A stretch of 64,000 bases of DNA, from assembly GCF_019249725.2 (NCBI RefSeq), contig NZ_CP137559.1, positions 1,797,501 to 1,861,500 of the forward strand, in the 5' to 3' direction. The stretch comes from Segatella hominis. Lineage in GTDB: Bacteria > Bacteroidota > Bacteroidia > Bacteroidales > Bacteroidaceae. Shown here one piece after another: positions 24,554 to 34,116 of this stretch (positions are counted from its first letter, which is position 1; each line of letters starts with the position of its first letter). Under the pieces are notes generated by a model, which saw nothing but the letters and a program-made list of their open reading frames with translations, was not told the DNA's origin and made no database searches. The position numbers were made by a program, and so were the translations under genes.

Positions 24554-25852
24554 ATGTTGCAAAAGTTATTCGGTTTTGACCCTACTCAAAACAAACTGAA
24601 AACGGAGGTGGCTGCGGGTATCACCACCTTCCTCACCATGGCCTATATCCTGGCCGTTAATCCTAACATCTTCAGTCATCTCGCCGCTCAGGGCATGGAT
24701 ACACACGCTGTGTTCACTGCCACCGTACTGGCTGCCATCGTGGGTACACTCGTGATGGCTGTCTATGCCAAGAAACCTTTCGGACTGGCTCCTGGTATGG
24801 GTCTGAACGCCTTCTTCGTATTCACGGTCTGCCTCACTATGGGCTATTCCTGGCAGATGGCGCTCACGGCTGTTCTCATCGAAGGTTTCATCTTCATCAT
24901 CCTCTCCGCTACCGGTATCCGCTCGATGATGGTGGATGCTATTCCGGCTTCCCTGAAACGTGCCATCGGTGCTGGTATCGGCCTCTTCATCGCCTTCATC
25001 GGTCTGAAGAATGCAGGTATCGTGGCTGCCAATGAGGCAACTTTCGTCACCATCGGTAAGATCACCGAAGGCTCTGCCCTGCTCGGCGTTATCGGCATCA
25101 TCCTGACCAGCGTGCTCGTCATCAAGAAAGTGCCTGGCAACCTGCTCATCGGTATTCTCGCTACTACGCTCATCGGCATTCCTATGGGCATCACGGAAAT
25201 ACACGGACTGGTAGATGTGCCACCTTCGGTTTCGCCTATCTTCTGCCAGTTTGATTTCTCCAACGTCTTCTCCATCGATATGGTGATCATCGTCTTCACC
25301 TTCCTCTTCATCGACATGTTTGATACGATGGGAACGCTCGTGGGCGTCTGCACCAAAGCGGGCATGATGAAACCGGACGGAAGAATTCATGGACTCAACA
25401 AGGCGTTCATGGCGGATGCCGTGGCTACCGTGGCTGGTGCCTGCTTCGGAACAAGTACTACTACCACCTATGTGGAGAGTGCTTCGGGTGTTGCCCAGGG
25501 CGGTCGTACGGGTCTTACTGCCTTCATTACTGCCATGTGCTTCTTAGTGGCCCTGTTCTTCGCACCACTGTTCCTGTCAGTTCCTTCTGCAGCAACTACT
25601 CCAGTGCTCGTCATCGTGGGTCTGTATATGATGTCGCCTATCAAGGACATCGACCTGAACGATTATGCTGAGTCTATCCCTGCTTTCATCACCATCATCA
25701 TGATGCCGCTCACCTACAGTATTTCTGATGGTATTCTCTGCGGTATGATCAGCTATGTGGCCATCAATGCCTGCTGCGGAAACATCAAGAAGCTGAGCAT
25801 CACTATGTGGGTATTGGCAATCCTCTTCGTGCTGAAATATATCTTCATCTAA
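24554..25852 (+). CDS. NCS2 guanine/hypoxanthine (AzgA/PbuG-type) permease
   Basis: 432 aa from ATG at 24554; the open frame extends upstream, but that part is AT-rich and starts in the divergent gene. About twelve membrane segments. Family landmarks are KTEVAAGITTFLTMAYILAVNP at the start, FGLAPGMGLNAFF, the broken helix with FGTSTTTTYVESASGVAQGGRTGL, and TLTYSISDGI-like MPLTYSISDGILCG near the end. It imports purine bases by proton symport across the inner membrane. It is monocistronic, with a strong terminator. No purine riboswitch is visible upstream. Confidence 0.93.
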   Translation: MLQKLFGFDPTQNKLKTEVAAGITTFLTMAYILAVNPNIFSHLAAQGMDTHAVFTATVLAAIVGTLVMAVYAKKPFGLAPGMGLNAFFVFTVCLTMGYSWQMALTAVLIEGFIFIILSATGIRSMMVDAIPASLKRAIGAGIGLFIAFIGLKNAGIVAANEATFVTIGKITEGSALLGVIGIILTSVLVIKKVPGNLLIGILATTLIGIPMGITEIHGLVDVPPSVSPIFCQFDFSNVFSIDMVIIVFTFLFIDMFDTMGTLVGVCTKAGMMKPDGRIHGLNKAFMADAVATVAGACFGTSTTTTYVESASGVAQGGRTGLTAFITAMCFLVALFFAPLFLSVPSAATTPVLVIVGLYMMSPIKDIDLNDYAESIPAFITIIMMPLTYSISDGILCGMISYVAINACCGNIKKLSITMWVLAILFVLKYIFI

Positions 25853-25913
25853 ACAGAGATGAAAATACGGTTTAGATAATAATCCTAACTATATAATGAA
25901 CAGATCCGGTTGG

Positions 25914-25942
25914 AACTCATGGGGTTCTAACCGGATTTTTTT
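25914..25942 (+). terminator. Terminator of the purine permease gene
   Basis: ATCCGGTTgGAAC pairs with GTTCtAACCGGAT and is followed by seven T. Confidence 0.9.
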
Positions 25943-26060
25943 ATCCCCATCCCTCTCTGTAATGTATCTGAAATATATCTGTAACATACAATACTACCTT
26001 GTAACATAATCGTCACAAACACGTAATGCGCTTTGCGCCCCTGCTTTCAAAATATCATCG

Positions 26061-26068
26061 TACCTTTG
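26061..26068 (+). promoter_or_regulatory. -7 box of the leucine-rich-repeat/ppk unit
   Basis: TACCTTTG, 71 nt before the ATG at 26140. A TTTG lies 25 nt upstream (26032-26035), longer than the usual spacing. Confidence 0.6.
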
Positions 26069-26139
26069 CACTCGAAAAGAAATACATGTTTCCTGCTTGT
26101 TGGAGCAAGAGAAGACATTCATATTAACATTATAAACAA

Positions 26140-26916
26140 ATGAAAGAGAACAAGAAAGCAATTCTGGAGATTCTCAAGAAAAAGAGTTCCAAGAAAGAAG
26201 GTAAGAAGGATGATAAGTTTGAAAGCTTAGTGCTCAACCTCGCCCTTCAGAAAATTGACAGTGATGACTTTGACTATGATGGAGAGGCTGTTTATTCTAC
26301 AGACAAGAAGCGCCTCATCTATTGCATGAGTAAAGAACCCACTTTCACCATTCCTGAGGGTGTGACCGTCATTGGCGAAATGGCTTTCCGTGGCAAGAAA
26401 CAACTCAAGAATGTCATCATAGCCAACTCCGTGAAAGAAATAGAGCACGATGCTTTCTATGATTGTGATGAATTGGATAACGTTTATATCCCTGCCGGTG
26501 TAAAGGAAGTAAGGGGATATGCTTTTGCTGAATGCGACAAACTCAAGAAGATTACTTTTGCTGGCGTTCCTGCCAAACTGAGCCGTCATACTTTTGATGA
26601 CTGCGATCTTCTTCACGATATCATTGTACCTGCTGGTGCCAGCAAAGCTTTCCGCAAGGCTCTCCACTTTATTGACGGAGATACTGATTTCCTCGTTATT
26701 GAAGTTGCCGGAAAGAAAGATGATGCCAAAGCGCAAAACGATAAAAAGGAAAACGTAAAGGCTGAGGACAAGAAAGAGTCCAAAAAGACCGAGGAAAAGA
26801 AATCTGAGGTAAAGAAAGATTCTAAGAAAGCTGAGGAAAAGAAATCTGAGGTAAAAAAAGAACTGAAGCCTGCTGACAAAAACAAGAAGGAAGAGAAAAA
26901 GAAGGCTAAAGCATAA
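26140..26916 (+). CDS. BspA-type leucine-rich-repeat protein with Lys/Glu tail
   Basis: 258 aa, no signal peptide, so probably cytoplasmic. Residues 65-180 hold about five BspA-like repeats (FTIPEGVTVIGEMAFRG, VIIANSVKEIEHDAFYDC, VYIPAGVKEVRGYAFAEC, ITFAGVPAKLSRHTFDDC). The last 65 residues are almost only Lys, Glu, Asp, Ser and Ala. This tail includes a 14-residue direct repeat (KKSEVKK core; DNA copies start at 26791 and 26833). The gene ends 65 nt before ppk1 and shares its promoter. The tail resembles the acidic, serine- and lysine-rich tracts known to carry polyphosphate in other organisms. A link to polyphosphate is inference. Confidence 0.8.
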   Translation: MKENKKAILEILKKKSSKKEGKKDDKFESLVLNLALQKIDSDDFDYDGEAVYSTDKKRLIYCMSKEPTFTIPEGVTVIGEMAFRGKKQLKNVIIANSVKEIEHDAFYDCDELDNVYIPAGVKEVRGYAFAECDKLKKITFAGVPAKLSRHTFDDCDLLHDIIVPAGASKAFRKALHFIDGDTDFLVIEVAGKKDDAKAQNDKKENVKAEDKKESKKTEEKKSEVKKDSKKAEEKKSEVKKELKPADKNKKEEKKKAKA

Positions 26917-26981
26917 CATTTCTCTCACTAACTTGATTATCACACATAGTCTCATAAAATTTTATATCGACTTAGAAGATT

Positions 26982-29072
26982 ATGACCAAAGAAGAAATAA
27001 TTAAAAAAGCATACGTAGAACGCGATGTGAGCTGGATGTACTTCAACCATCGCATTCTGCAGGAAGCCAAGAAGGAATTTGTTCCATTGCTCGAACGGCT
27101 CTCCTTCCTCGGCATTTATTCCAACAACCTCGATGAGTTTTTCCGTGTGCGTGTGGCTTCGCTCAACCGCATGATTGACCGCAACCTCACCAAGGATATG
27201 GAAGCACAAATTAAGAAGTCTCTCAAAACCATCAATAAGCTCAATGAATCTTACTCGAAAGAATACACTGAAGCGGTGGATCAGGTTTTCCGCGAACTTG
27301 AAGTTCACAAGGTTCGCCTTGTCACCGAAACCAATCTCAACGATGAGCAGAAGAACTTCCTCACACAGTTCTTCTACGACAAGCTCAACGGTTCTGTCAA
27401 TCCTATCTGGCTCAACGAGATAGACGACCTCTCTACCCTGGAGGACAACCGCATCTACCTCGCCATCGAAAAGACCGAAATGGAAAATAATGACGAGGAT
27501 GAAAAGGGCAAGAAAAAGAAAGACGACAAGAAGGGCAAGAAGAAATATGCTGTGGTGAAGGTGCCTGACCGTGTGTATGGCCGCTGGGTGAAGATTCCTT
27601 CAAGCGACGGATTCGACAACATCATGTATCTGGACGACGTGATCCGCTACTGTCTGCCTTTAGTTTTCCTCGGATTCAAGGAGAGTTCTTACCGTGCTTA
27701 TTCCTTCAAGTTTACCAAGGATGCGGAAATGGAGATGGACAATGATGCTGACTTCGGTACGATGGAGAAGATTGCCTTGGGTGTAAACAGCCGTAAGAAG
27801 GGCGAAGCGGTGCGCGTCATCTACGACCGCGAAATGCCTAAGGACTTGCAGAAGAAACTGCGCGAACGGCTGAACACCAAGGAGCTGGATGCTTCGCTTG
27901 CGGGCGGAAGATACCAGAACCACAAGGACCTGATGTCTTTCCCTGACTGCGGACACAAGGAACTGAAATATGCGAAGTGGACGCCTATCATGAAACCGGA
28001 GTTCCTCTCCAACGAGAGCATTCTCGACCAGATCCGTCAGAAAGACCGTTATATCCACGTGCCTTACCACAGTTTCAACGGCTACATCCGTGTGCTGCGC
28101 GAGGCTGCCGTCAAGCCTGAGGTGAAAGCCATCAAGACTACACTCTACCGTCTGGCCAAGGACTCCAAGGTGGTGAAGGCCCTGATTACTGCGGCACGCA
28201 ACGGCAAGAAGGTAACTGCAGTAGTAGAGCTCCTGGCTCGCTTCGACGAGGAGAGCAACATCAAGTGGAGCAAGCGCATGCAGGAGGAAGGCGTCAACGT
28301 CATCTTCGGTGTGGAGGGATTGAAGATTCACTCCAAACTGCTCTATATCGAATCCAAGAAGGGCAATATCGCCTGCATCGGAACGGGTAACTTCCACGAG
28401 GGAAATGCCAGGATCTATACTGACTATCTGCTGATGACGGCACGTCCGAAAATCGTGAATGAGGTGGCTAAGGTGTTCGACTTCATCGACCGTCCTTTCT
28501 CGCCTTTCCGTTTCAACGAACTGCTCGTTTCTCCTAACTCCATGAAGAGCCGCATCCTCAGAATGCTGGATACGGAAATCAAGAATGCCAACGAGGGCAA
28601 GGAGGCCTGGGTGAAGATGAAAATCAACCACATCACCGATACCGACATGGTGACTAAGCTCTATCAGGCTTCCAAGGCTGGAGTGAAGATAGACATCGTG
28701 ATACGTGGCAACTGTTCGCTCGTGCCGGGCATTGCCAACCTCAGCGAGAACATTCACTGCGTGGGCATCATCGACAGATACCTGGAGCACAGCCGTATCC
28801 TCATCTTCGCTAATGGCGGCAAACCAAGATATTTCATCGGTTCTGCCGACTGGATGCCGAGAAATCTCCTCAACCGCATCGAGGTGCTCACCCCAGTATA
28901 TGACGAGGATATGCAGGCAGACCTGCTCCGCACCGTATCATACGGCATGAGAGATACCGCAAACGGCCGCATAGTAGATGGAAAGGGAAACAACGAGTTC
29001 ATAGAAGGACCTGCATTCAGAAGCCAGGAGGAATTGTATAAAGCCTATCAGGAGGAATTAAAAGAACCATAA
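26982..29072 (+). CDS. ppk1: Polyphosphate kinase 1
   Basis: 696 aa, usual length. N-terminal helical domain (YVERDVSWMYFNHRILQEA, SNNLDEFFRVRVASL), middle domain, then two PLD-like catalytic domains. The phosphorylated His is in GLKIHSKLLYIES (about residue 448) and the second active-site His in DRYLEHSRILIF (about 605). It polymerises polyphosphate from ATP and can run in reverse. A lysine/acid-rich insertion (DDEKGKKKKDDKKGKKK-like, about residues 168-185) is unusual and echoes the tail of the upstream protein. Followed by ppx after 12 nt, so synthesis and breakdown are encoded together. Confidence 0.95.
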   Translation: MTKEEIIKKAYVERDVSWMYFNHRILQEAKKEFVPLLERLSFLGIYSNNLDEFFRVRVASLNRMIDRNLTKDMEAQIKKSLKTINKLNESYSKEYTEAVDQVFRELEVHKVRLVTETNLNDEQKNFLTQFFYDKLNGSVNPIWLNEIDDLSTLEDNRIYLAIEKTEMENNDEDEKGKKKKDDKKGKKKYAVVKVPDRVYGRWVKIPSSDGFDNIMYLDDVIRYCLPLVFLGFKESSYRAYSFKFTKDAEMEMDNDADFGTMEKIALGVNSRKKGEAVRVIYDREMPKDLQKKLRERLNTKELDASLAGGRYQNHKDLMSFPDCGHKELKYAKWTPIMKPEFLSNESILDQIRQKDRYIHVPYHSFNGYIRVLREAAVKPEVKAIKTTLYRLAKDSKVVKALITAARNGKKVTAVVELLARFDEESNIKWSKRMQEEGVNVIFGVEGLKIHSKLLYIESKKGNIACIGTGNFHEGNARIYTDYLLMTARPKIVNEVAKVFDFIDRPFSPFRFNELLVSPNSMKSRILRMLDTEIKNANEGKEAWVKMKINHITDTDMVTKLYQASKAGVKIDIVIRGNCSLVPGIANLSENIHCVGIIDRYLEHSRILIFANGGKPRYFIGSADWMPRNLLNRIEVLTPVYDEDMQADLLRTVSYGMRDTANGRIVDGKGNNEFIEGPAFRSQEELYKAYQEELKEP

Positions 29073-29084
29073 AAAGTAATTGTA

Positions 29085-29972
29085 ATGACAACATTAGCAG
29101 CTATCGATATTGGTTCCAACGGAGCCAGACTACTCATCAAGCGATTTGATCCGGAAGCACCACGCGAGGAAGACCGCATCAAGAAAATCATGTTCATCCG
29201 CATTCCGCTGCGCCTGGGTAAGGATGTGTTTACCCTCGGCAAGGTTTCCAAGGAAAGGGAGAAGATGATGCTCCACATGATGAAGGGATTCAAGCAATTC
29301 ATGAAACTCAACGATGTGGATGCCTTCCGTGCCTGTGCCACTTCTGCCATGCGAGATGCTGAAAACGGCAAGAAGTTGCTGAAGAAAATAGAAAAGCAGA
29401 CCGGCATCAAACTCGAGATTATCAAAGGACAGGAGGAGGCGCAAATGCTCTACAACAACCTGGTGGAGAAGACCGACTCTAATGAGGGAAACTTCGCCTA
29501 TATCGACGTGGGCGGTGGAAGCACCGAGGTTTCCATCATCCACGACGGAACGCTGGCTGAAAGTTTCTCCTACAACATGGGTACGCTGAGAATGCTGAGT
29601 GGGAAGGTGACGGCTGATACAGAAAAACTGTTTAAGGAAAACCTCTGCAGATATGCCAAGGAATATGGCAATATCCGCATCATCGGTTCTGGTGGAAACA
29701 TCAACAAGCTCAACAAGTTGGCCCGCCACAACAAGACGAACGGCAAGGAACTGTCCCTCAGCGAACTGAAGCGTCTCTACCAGATGATGCAGCCGCTGAG
29801 CATCGAGGAACGTGAGATTTCCTTCTCGCTGAAGGAAGACCGTGCCGATGTCATCATTCCTGCTGCCGAAATCTTCATCCGGGCATGCGAGTATCTGGAA
29901 TGCGACACCATCATGGTGCCGAACATCTCACTTGCCGACAGTATCGTGGATGGGCTATATGAAGGTCACTAA
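29085..29972 (+). CDS. ppx: Exopolyphosphatase/GppA family phosphatase
   Basis: 295 aa: the actin/Hsp70-like ATPase fold of Ppx/GppA without the C-terminal HD domain of longer forms. Motifs are LAAIDIGSNGARLLI at the start, ACATSAMRDAENG, AYIDVGGGSTEVSII (phosphate-binding, about residue 143) and IRIIGSGGNINKL. It hydrolyses polyphosphate or pppGpp. It is the last gene of the ppk1 operon; its stop codon lies inside the left arm of the terminator. Confidence 0.92.
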   Translation: MTTLAAIDIGSNGARLLIKRFDPEAPREEDRIKKIMFIRIPLRLGKDVFTLGKVSKEREKMMLHMMKGFKQFMKLNDVDAFRACATSAMRDAENGKKLLKKIEKQTGIKLEIIKGQEEAQMLYNNLVEKTDSNEGNFAYIDVGGGSTEVSIIHDGTLAESFSYNMGTLRMLSGKVTADTEKLFKENLCRYAKEYGNIRIIGSGGNINKLNKLARHNKTNGKELSLSELKRLYQMMQPLSIEEREISFSLKEDRADVIIPAAEIFIRACEYLECDTIMVPNISLADSIVDGLYEGH

Positions 29973-30018
29973 AAAGCGAGGATTACACAGAGAAATTGGT
30001 GTAATCCTCGCTTTTTCT
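29971..30018 (+). terminator. Terminator of the ppk1-ppx operon
   Basis: AAAAAGCGAGGATTACAC pairs perfectly with GTGTAATCCTCGCTTTTT around a 12-nt loop. Confidence 0.95.
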
Positions 30019-30105
30019 ATGATGAGACGGTGCCTGAAAAAGCAATAGAAATACATTTTAACCGGATTGTAATATCTGTTTAAATCGCCTGTAATATCCC
30101 CATAG

Positions 30106-30113
30106 TACCTTTG
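30106..30113 (+). promoter_or_regulatory. -7 box of the PiT transporter gene
   Basis: TACCTTTG about 120 nt upstream of the ATG. No clear TTTG partner at 19-20 nt. Confidence 0.6.
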
Positions 30114-30232
30114 CACCCGGAAAACCAGAGGCGGAATGCCTCAGGCAGAAAGCCGAATGATAGATTTCTTATCATCACGAAATGGATAGATTGTAAAATC
30201 AGATAATCATTATAAATATTAAATAGAAATAA

Positions 30233-32479
30233 ATGGGTACAATTTATTTATGTATTGTGATCTTCCTGCTCTGTCTGGCAGTGTTTGATCTTTTTGTGGG
30301 AGTCAGCAACGATGCTGTCAACTTTCTGCAATCTGCCATCGGTGCTAAGGTGGCTAAGTTTCGCACGGTGCTGATCATCGCTTCCTGCGGTGTGGTTCTC
30401 GGTGCTATCATGTCATCAGGTATGATGGACATCGCCCGTCATGGCATCATGAGTCCGGACCACTTTACCTTTGAAGAAGTGATGACGCTCTTCCTTGCCG
30501 TCATGGTAACTGATGTTATCATACTGGATGTGTTCAACACCTTAGGTATGCCTACCTCTACTACCGTGTCTTTGGTATTCGAGTTGTTGGGAGGTGCCTT
30601 TATCCTTGCCACTCTCAAGATGATCGGTGACGATAGCCTCAACTATGGTGTATTGCTCAACAGCAACAAGGCTTTGGAGGTGATCATGGGTATCTTCTCA
30701 TCTGTCATCATCGCCTTTGTTTTCGGTGTACTCGTGATGTGGATTTCCCGTATCGTCTTCACCTTCAATTACAAAAAGCATTCCCGCTATTCCATCGCTA
30801 TCTTTGGTGGAATCGCTTTCACGGCCCTCTCCTACTTCATCTTCATGAAGGGTCTCGGCAAGAGTCCTTATCTGCCAAGTGAGTGGCGCGACTATATCGA
30901 CCAGAACATCGGGTTGCTGCTTGTCATTACCTTCGTGGTTTCTGCCATCGTGATGGAATTCCTCCACCTCTGCCGCGTCAATATCTTCAAGTTCACCGTT
31001 CTGATGGGTACCTTTGCCCTGGCTATGGCATTCGCAGGTAACGACCTTGTCAACTTCATCGGTGTGCCTCTGGCTGGTCTTTCTTCTTACAATGACTATA
31101 TGGCAAATGCCAACGGCGCTGCACCAGACAGCTTTATGATGACCTCATTGATGGAGAGTGCCAAGACCACTCCTGTCTATCTCCTCGCTGCCGGTTTCGT
31201 GATGATTGTTGCAATGGCAACCTCTAAGAAGGCACAGAATGTGATCAAGACTTCTGTAGATTTGAGCCGTCAGGATGAAGGCGATGAGATGTTTGGCAGT
31301 TCTTCTGTTGCCCGTGTCATCGTGCGCAACTGTCAGGCTACAGATTCTTGGCTCAACAAGTATCTGCCAAATTCCTTGAAAAGATGGATCAATTCCCGTT
31401 TCGATAAGAATGCCGTAGAACTCGAAGAGAGTGCTGCTTTCGACGTAGTTCGCGCTGCAGTCAACCTGGTACTTGCTTCTATGCTCATCACCATCGGTAC
31501 CAACCTCAAGTTGCCTCTTTCTACCACTTACGTTACCTTCATGGTGGCAATGGGTTCTTCACTTGCCGATAGAGCCTGGAGCCGCGAGAGTGCCGTATTC
31601 CGTGTAACAGGTGTATTGAGTGTTATCGGTGGTTGGTTTATCACAGCTGGTGTTGCTTTCATAGTCTGCGCCATTGTTTGTATGACCATGCATTTCGGTG
31701 GCATCCTCGTTCAGAGTGCTTTCATGGCTCTGGTCATCTTCTTGCTCATCCGCAGCAATATCAAGTACAACAAGAAGGCTAAGCAGGAAAGCAAGGGCAG
31801 CACCTTCCAGCTGATGATGCGCTCCCACGACCCAGAGATTGTATGGGATTTGCTTCGTCGCCAGGTATCTCGCACCCAGAGCTTCGTTTGCAAATTCGCC
31901 CTATATGAGTTCAATCTCATCGTAGATGGTCTTGCCAGCGAGAGCACCCGTGATCTTCGCCATGCCAACAAGGAACTGAAGAAAGAGCAGGACATGCTGA
32001 AGAAATTCCGCCGTCAGGAGATGCTCGGTCTGAAACGCTCTCCTATGGAGATTGCCATCGAGCGCAACACCTGGTTCCATCTGGGCGCCAACAGCAACCA
32101 GCAGTTCATCTACTCTCTCCGCCGTATGCTCGACCCGGTGAAGGAGCACGTGGACAACAACTTCAATCCTTTGCCAACTGAATACATCAACGAGTTTGCT
32201 CCTGTACGTCAGAAGATCAATGACCTGATGAAGATGAGTTGCGAACAAATTGAGACCAACCGATATGAGAACTATCGTGAGATTCTGGCCGAGGCTGATG
32301 CCTGCAAGGATGAACTTTCAGTGCTTCGCAAGAAACACATCGACCGCCTGCAGAACATGAAGGATAATAGCTTGATGCAGATTTCCTTGGTTTATCTCAA
32401 CATCCTCCAAGAGAGTCAGGAATTCCTGAGCGTGATGAGACACCAGCTCAGAGCTGCCAAGAAGTTCATGGAAGCTTAA
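30233..32479 (+). CDS. PiT-family inorganic phosphate transporter with PhoU-like C-terminal domain
   Basis: 748 aa. The two PiT signatures are present: FVGVSNDAVNFLQSAIGAK near the start and AGNDLVNFIGVPLAG at about residue 265, plus FNTLGMPTSTTVSLVFE and NLKLPLSTTYVTFMVAMGSS. About ten membrane helices are followed by a cytoplasmic helical domain of roughly 220 residues (LMMRSHDPEIVWDLLRRQ onward), which looks PhoU-like. It imports phosphate by cation symport. Its position after ppk1-ppx fits phosphate uptake feeding polyphosphate storage. Confidence 0.92.
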   Translation: MGTIYLCIVIFLLCLAVFDLFVGVSNDAVNFLQSAIGAKVAKFRTVLIIASCGVVLGAIMSSGMMDIARHGIMSPDHFTFEEVMTLFLAVMVTDVIILDVFNTLGMPTSTTVSLVFELLGGAFILATLKMIGDDSLNYGVLLNSNKALEVIMGIFSSVIIAFVFGVLVMWISRIVFTFNYKKHSRYSIAIFGGIAFTALSYFIFMKGLGKSPYLPSEWRDYIDQNIGLLLVITFVVSAIVMEFLHLCRVNIFKFTVLMGTFALAMAFAGNDLVNFIGVPLAGLSSYNDYMANANGAAPDSFMMTSLMESAKTTPVYLLAAGFVMIVAMATSKKAQNVIKTSVDLSRQDEGDEMFGSSSVARVIVRNCQATDSWLNKYLPNSLKRWINSRFDKNAVELEESAAFDVVRAAVNLVLASMLITIGTNLKLPLSTTYVTFMVAMGSSLADRAWSRESAVFRVTGVLSVIGGWFITAGVAFIVCAIVCMTMHFGGILVQSAFMALVIFLLIRSNIKYNKKAKQESKGSTFQLMMRSHDPEIVWDLLRRQVSRTQSFVCKFALYEFNLIVDGLASESTRDLRHANKELKKEQDMLKKFRRQEMLGLKRSPMEIAIERNTWFHLGANSNQQFIYSLRRMLDPVKEHVDNNFNPLPTEYINEFAPVRQKINDLMKMSCEQIETNRYENYREILAEADACKDELSVLRKKHIDRLQNMKDNSLMQISLVYLNILQESQEFLSVMRHQLRAAKKFMEA

Positions 32480-32536
32480 ATTAGTAATGACAAATGAGAA
32501 ATGAGAAATGACAAATGAGAAAGATGATAAAATGAG

Positions 32537-32575
32537 AAAAGAGGATGTGTCAAAGTCCATGACACATCCTCTTTT
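32537..32575. terminator. Bidirectional terminator between PiT and the nucleotidyltransferase gene
   Basis: AAAAGAGGATGTGTCA and TGACACATCCTCTTTT form a perfect 16-bp stem with a 7-nt loop, with A and T runs on both sides. It is related in sequence to the terminators at 15542 and 16045. Confidence 0.95.
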
Positions 32576-32645
32576 CATTTTTTCATATTCATTTTTTCAT
32601 ATTCATTTTTTCATATTCATTTCTAATTTCTCATTTCTAATTTCT
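32576..32645. repeat. 14-bp tandem repeats (three plus two copies) at a convergent junction
   Basis: CATTTTTTCATATT occurs three times from 32576, then CATTTCTAATTTCT twice from 32618. All are 14 bp long, up to the stop codon of the next gene. The mirror motif AATGAGAAATGA appears at 32480-32520 on the other side of the terminator and again at 39796-39855. Confidence 0.85.
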
Positions 32646-33859
32646 CATTTTATCGTCTTTCTCATTTCTAATGTCCTTTTTGGCAGGAAATGGCGCCAGC
32701 CATAATGCCAGATGCGGAACAGAGGTTCGCTCAGAGCCTCAGCTGGATAATAGCGCAGGAATCGCAAGTCGCGACATAAACGCTGCAAATTATGACCAAT
32801 AAAACCATTTCCAAGACCATTGCGACTGTCATACCTGCCGAAATTTCCACCAGCAAGTATTTCATGAAGCAACATCTCGCCCCGTCGGATATCTACAGGA
32901 ACCAACATCTTGTCCTCCGAAAGTCCTAACACTTCACGCAAAACATACATCATCGCTCCTGCAAAATTCCATAATCCTAACTGCTTCAACGTCTGCTGGA
33001 TTTCAGTCAGAGAAGAATGATTTTCCGAATCTGAAATAGCAGAACCCGTCTGCAGTTTTTCCAATTCATCCATCAAACCCGTCACTACGAAATAATAATC
33101 AAGCACCTGACGCAACCCTACTCCTTCATAGAAATAGTGATGATAGAGATGATACAACTGATAGACTGCATTAAAAGAAGCCGTAGGAACGGCAACCTTC
33201 ATCTCAGCCAGTCCCTTCTGTGCATCGCTACCAGATGAAACCGGACGACTGCCCAAACTAACCAGATGGCTGCACTGTCTTCCCTTCTCCTCATTCAGCC
33301 ATTTCTGCAAACGGTGATTATAGAAGAAATTGGCCATGATGGCAGGAGTGGAATGAAGTTCAACGGCTATTTCATTGATGAAAAGTCCCACATGATTGAG
33401 ACTCTCATCGCTTACATACCCCTTATCTTTCGCCAGAGAACAAGCCAAGGAACGGATTTCTTCGCGGGAAGCATCTACCCACACATCCACATCACCCGGA
33501 GTTCTCGAAGCAGGATGGGGATAAAGCATAGCATTGCCCTGGCCCTTCAGAATACAACAAGGATAACCTGCCTCTCTTATTTTCTTATATACATACGCTG
33601 TGGCTTTATTCAGGATACTATTGCGCATCATGAGCTTGTGGCTCAGTCCGAACCAAATCAACAACAAGTTCTCGGTAGGAGCTACTCCCTTAGGCAACTT
33701 CTGGACTCCATCCATCGCGATTCCCACCAAGGTTTGTTTCTTGACGAAATCGAAGAAAGCCTTCCAGTCGAAACCTGTCAGTGCTGTTCCATCCAAGAAC
33801 TCCTTTCCTTCATAAAGTCCTAAGGAAAACTGTATCAAACGAAAATATATTTCCATCAT
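32645..33859 (-). CDS. Nucleotidyltransferase-family protein (NTP_transf_5 type)
   Basis: 404 aa. The core motif CCILKGQGNAMLYPHPASR then TPGDVDVWVD (about residues 100-130) gives the acidic pair D-x-D of this fold, and VGLFINEIAVELHST follows as the third acid region. The family is common near surface-polysaccharide genes, but its substrate is unknown. The last residues (LEMRKTIK) are encoded by DNA of the AATGAGAAA repeat type, suggesting that the repeat has extended or replaced the original C-terminus. Convergent with PiT. Confidence 0.8.
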   Translation of the reverse strand: MMEIYFRLIQFSLGLYEGKEFLDGTALTGFDWKAFFDFVKKQTLVGIAMDGVQKLPKGVAPTENLLLIWFGLSHKLMMRNSILNKATAYVYKKIREAGYPCCILKGQGNAMLYPHPASRTPGDVDVWVDASREEIRSLACSLAKDKGYVSDESLNHVGLFINEIAVELHSTPAIMANFFYNHRLQKWLNEEKGRQCSHLVSLGSRPVSSGSDAQKGLAEMKVAVPTASFNAVYQLYHLYHHYFYEGVGLRQVLDYYFVVTGLMDELEKLQTGSAISDSENHSSLTEIQQTLKQLGLWNFAGAMMYVLREVLGLSEDKMLVPVDIRRGEMLLHEILAGGNFGRYDSRNGLGNGFIGHNLQRLCRDLRFLRYYPAEALSEPLFRIWHYGWRHFLPKRTLEMRKTIK

Positions 33860-34035
33860 GTTGTCGGGGTAACTCTATTTGCCAGTATAGTGTTATTTTT
33901 TGTTTAAACGTTGATTTATCTTCTACTTAAAAATCCTCTTTTCATTCGCAAAAATACGTTTTTCCTTTCAAACCACCAAACTTTCTTGTCATTTTTTAAC
34001 CTAAATATACAATTCAGCGGAATATATGGCAAAAA

Positions 34036-34079
34036 CAATCCCCTGCAGGATTTCCTATCAGGATTTCTGCAGGGGATTG
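34036..34079 (-). terminator. Terminator of the GH43 gene
   Basis: CAATCCCCTGCAG and CTGCAGGGGATTG form a perfect 13-bp stem. On the minus strand a T-run follows (34035-34031). Confidence 0.92.
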
Positions 34080-34116
34080 TAAGAAAGGAATTGTATGAAA
34101 TTCTGTTTATATGTTT

